Shown: positions 40,384 to 41,826 of the stretch, one piece after another | Numbering within the stretch: the stretch's first letter is position 1 | Layout: each line of letters starts with the position of its first letter | IMG/VR virus record: IMGVR_UViG_3300037460_000163 | Coordinates: 1 to 41,826 of that record | Origin: a virus | Strand: one strand, 5' to 3' | DNA: 41,826 nucleotides | Translations under genes and position numbers: made by a program | Notes under the pieces: generated by a model | What the model was told of the DNA's origin: nothing | Database searches by the model: none | The model's input: the letters and a program-made list of their open reading frames with translations, nothing else

Positions 40384-41712
40384 TTATATGTAATAACCTA
40401 CAACCCCTAAGAAAACATCCATAGTGTTTGTTCCGCTTGCAACCCATTTAATATAAACTGTGTTGCTAGTTACGGTAACTATTCCCAGCCCAGATGCCCA
40501 CACATCAGATCCCATTGGATGCAACGTATAATGGTCGTTTTGATCTGCTGCGTTTGCTGGTCCCATTTGGAAATATAAACCAGTTTGTGGATGCAAGGCA
40601 CTGTCTCTAGTATGCATCCTAACTACTATTGCTTTAGTATTTGCCGGAATTCCTGACCATTCTGAAGATACTGTTCTGTATTCACCCCCACCGCCTGACT
40701 TTGTATGACCCCAATAGTTTGCACCATGGATCATAGCTGTTACTGGATGATAACCAGATACTGAATACTGAGTAGAGTTCTTATACGAAATAAGACTACC
40801 AGTATATAGAATACCGCCATCAGCGGGTTGAATACTAGAAGAACCAACAGTAAGATGTCCACCAATATATAAATCGTTTGGTATCCAAATCTTCTTGGCT
40901 GTACTTTCATTTATTCGGAGCCACGTAGTGCCTGTAGCCTTTATGTCTCCAACAAGTGTTGCGCCACTATAAATGTTTAGTCGGGTGGCCGCAAGTACAC
41001 CATCCCCCGCATCAGTAACACTTGCAGTAACTGATAGACCACCATCTACTCTCATGTATCTTGGTGTATAGATAGGTTTGTTGGTCACATGATTTAACTT
41101 CAACCAAGCAGTATTATCACCACCAACTTCGCCAATTCTTGTGCTTCCCTGATAGAAAACTACGCAGTCATCATCGACTGTGCCCCCAGAGTTTCCAATA
41201 ACAACACCACCAGCAAGCTTCATGTTTCCATTCAGGTCCAACTGCATCTTGTTTACATGTGTTGCCACGGCTCCGGCCGCACGGGAAGTTAAATCAGTAC
41301 GAAACCTTAACCCGCTAACGTTATCAATATAAAACGTAGAAGATAAACCAATCTTTATAGTTCTCCAGTCTGTACCATCATAGAAAGTGTTAGAACTTAT
41401 AAACATCGGACCTTCTGCCGATTGAAATCCGTAGTCAGCTGAAGTATTATCGTGCAAAAATAAAGTTCCGTCAGGTATTGTAAACGGTGGAGCTATACCA
41501 GTAGATAAACCACCCTTTACTGTGAGATCATCATCTACGACGAGATCGTCTTCTATCCTTAAATCGCCTTCGACATTTCTACTACCATCAACTAACAAAT
41601 ATTGTCCCGAATCAACCGCCATTGAATCAATCAGATCGATGTATTTGTTCTCGTCTGGCTCTTTGCCATCTTCGAAATATGTTTTTAGCACAGCTTTTGT
41701 GACAACAGCCAT
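40384..41712 (-). CDS. Appendage/tail fibre protein (442 aa)
   Basis: The N-terminus VLKTYFEDGKEPDENKYIDLIDSM resembles the attachment segment (LKxYFExGxxPTxxxFxDLIDS) of fibre-like proteins. The next part has short beta repeats (GDLRIEDDLVVDDDLTVKGGLS), then repeats of the type TRIGEVGGDNTAWLKLN, TLVGDIKATGTTWLRIN and YMRVDGGLSV / LYIGGHLTV, as in trimeric shafts. The C-terminal 150 residues have an Asn/Ser/Thr-rich beta domain that could be the receptor tip. First complete gene at the right edge. Confidence 0.7.
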   Translation of the reverse strand: MAVVTKAVLKTYFEDGKEPDENKYIDLIDSMAVDSGQYLLVDGSRNVEGDLRIEDDLVVDDDLTVKGGLSTGIAPPFTIPDGTLFLHDNTSADYGFQSAEGPMFISSNTFYDGTDWRTIKIGLSSTFYIDNVSGLRFRTDLTSRAAGAVATHVNKMQLDLNGNMKLAGGVVIGNSGGTVDDDCVVFYQGSTRIGEVGGDNTAWLKLNHVTNKPIYTPRYMRVDGGLSVTASVTDAGDGVLAATRLNIYSGATLVGDIKATGTTWLRINESTAKKIWIPNDLYIGGHLTVGSSSIQPADGGILYTGSLISYKNSTQYSVSGYHPVTAMIHGANYWGHTKSGGGGEYRTVSSEWSGIPANTKAIVVRMHTRDSALHPQTGLYFQMGPANAADQNDHYTLHPMGSDVWASGLGIVTVTSNTVYIKWVASGTNTMDVFLGVVGYYI

Positions 41713-41739
41713 AAGAACCTCCTTAATAAAGTTAGTTTA

Positions 41740-41776
41740 GGGCGCAGAAGACGATTCGGCGTCGCCGCCTACGCCC
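41740..41776 (-). terminator. Hairpin upstream of the fibre gene
   Basis: A 15-bp stem (11 Watson-Crick, three wobble and one mismatch on the minus strand; arms 41740-41754 and 41762-41776) with a 7-nt loop. It lies between the right edge and the fibre ribosome binding site. No T-run follows, so it may be an mRNA processing or stability element as readily as a terminator. A short open frame entering from the edge may end within it (TAG at 41769-41771). Confidence 0.4.
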
Positions 41777-41826
41777 TCAAACTCAGCGTTGTTTCAGGCA
41801 AATATCCCCCCGGGGCAATTTTTACG

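Noticed and set aside
41769-41825. C-terminal end of a gene entering from the right edge (reads ...APGGYLPETTLSLRA)
   Set aside because: Only 18 codons are visible, another frame is also open nearby, and nothing shows which is coding.
1-41826. tRNA genes, integrase, repressor or attachment site
   Set aside because: No cloverleaf, recombinase motif or CI/Cro-like gene pair was recognised anywhere in the window.

Overview
The window is most or all of the genome of a tailed, siphovirus-like double-stranded DNA phage. Every gene I can support lies on the minus strand, so the genes read from the right edge to the left. No integrase, CI-type repressor, tRNA, rRNA, transposase or CRISPR array was seen, which suggests a virulent phage or one whose lysogeny genes lie outside the window. 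Base composition is fairly AT-rich. Ribosome binding sites are strong and uniform (GAAAGGAG, 6-9 nt before the start), and in several places the true ATG lies just downstream of an apparent TTG start formed by the Shine-Dalgarno itself. The best host clue is a small secreted protein (14530-14778) whose Pro/Thr spacer and C-terminal YLPF segment resemble the PTPTP...YLPLV tails of Chloroflexota (Anaerolineae) exported proteins. The host call is inference.

In transcription order: an appendage/fibre gene, a small gene, a 117-bp inverted-repeat element and a TIM-barrel glycosidase-like putative lysin (41712-39031). Next come the packaging and head genes: small terminase, HNH nuclease, head-tail adaptor, two small proteins with the HYGxKGMKWGVR motif, large terminase, fibre and decoration genes, portal, and a fused prohead protease-major capsid protein (39009-28931). 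Then the tail: stopper, completion protein, major tail protein, a GC-rich repeat/terminator, two chaperone-like genes, a gp10-like protein, a 1500-aa tape measure, Dit-like and gp37-like baseplate proteins, and a fibre (28914-18357). A lysis and membrane-protein island follows (18354-11333) with about a dozen small predicted membrane proteins, including a tandemly duplicated Dp-1-like holin and two paralogous membrane proteins. Last is the replication and expression block: small acidic/basic genes, a candidate origin, a 1251-aa helicase-primase-polymerase fusion, an SSB, an SF2 helicase, two nucleases, and an 893-aa protein with the DFDGD active-site motif of multisubunit/YonO-like RNA polymerases (11343-42).

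The most unusual points are these. (1) The RNA-polymerase-like protein carries three helix-turn-helix segments and starts with an HYGTK tag related to the start of two small head-region proteins. (2) A conserved promoter/operator element, TCTCGC-N15-TATAAT, occurs upstream of the membrane-island genes and the nuclease-polymerase operon, in the latter followed at once by an attenuator-like hairpin. (3) SF3 helicase, prim-pol and family B polymerase are fused in one chain. (4) The membrane-protein island has no obvious function. (5) The hexamer AAATAT is strongly strand-asymmetric.
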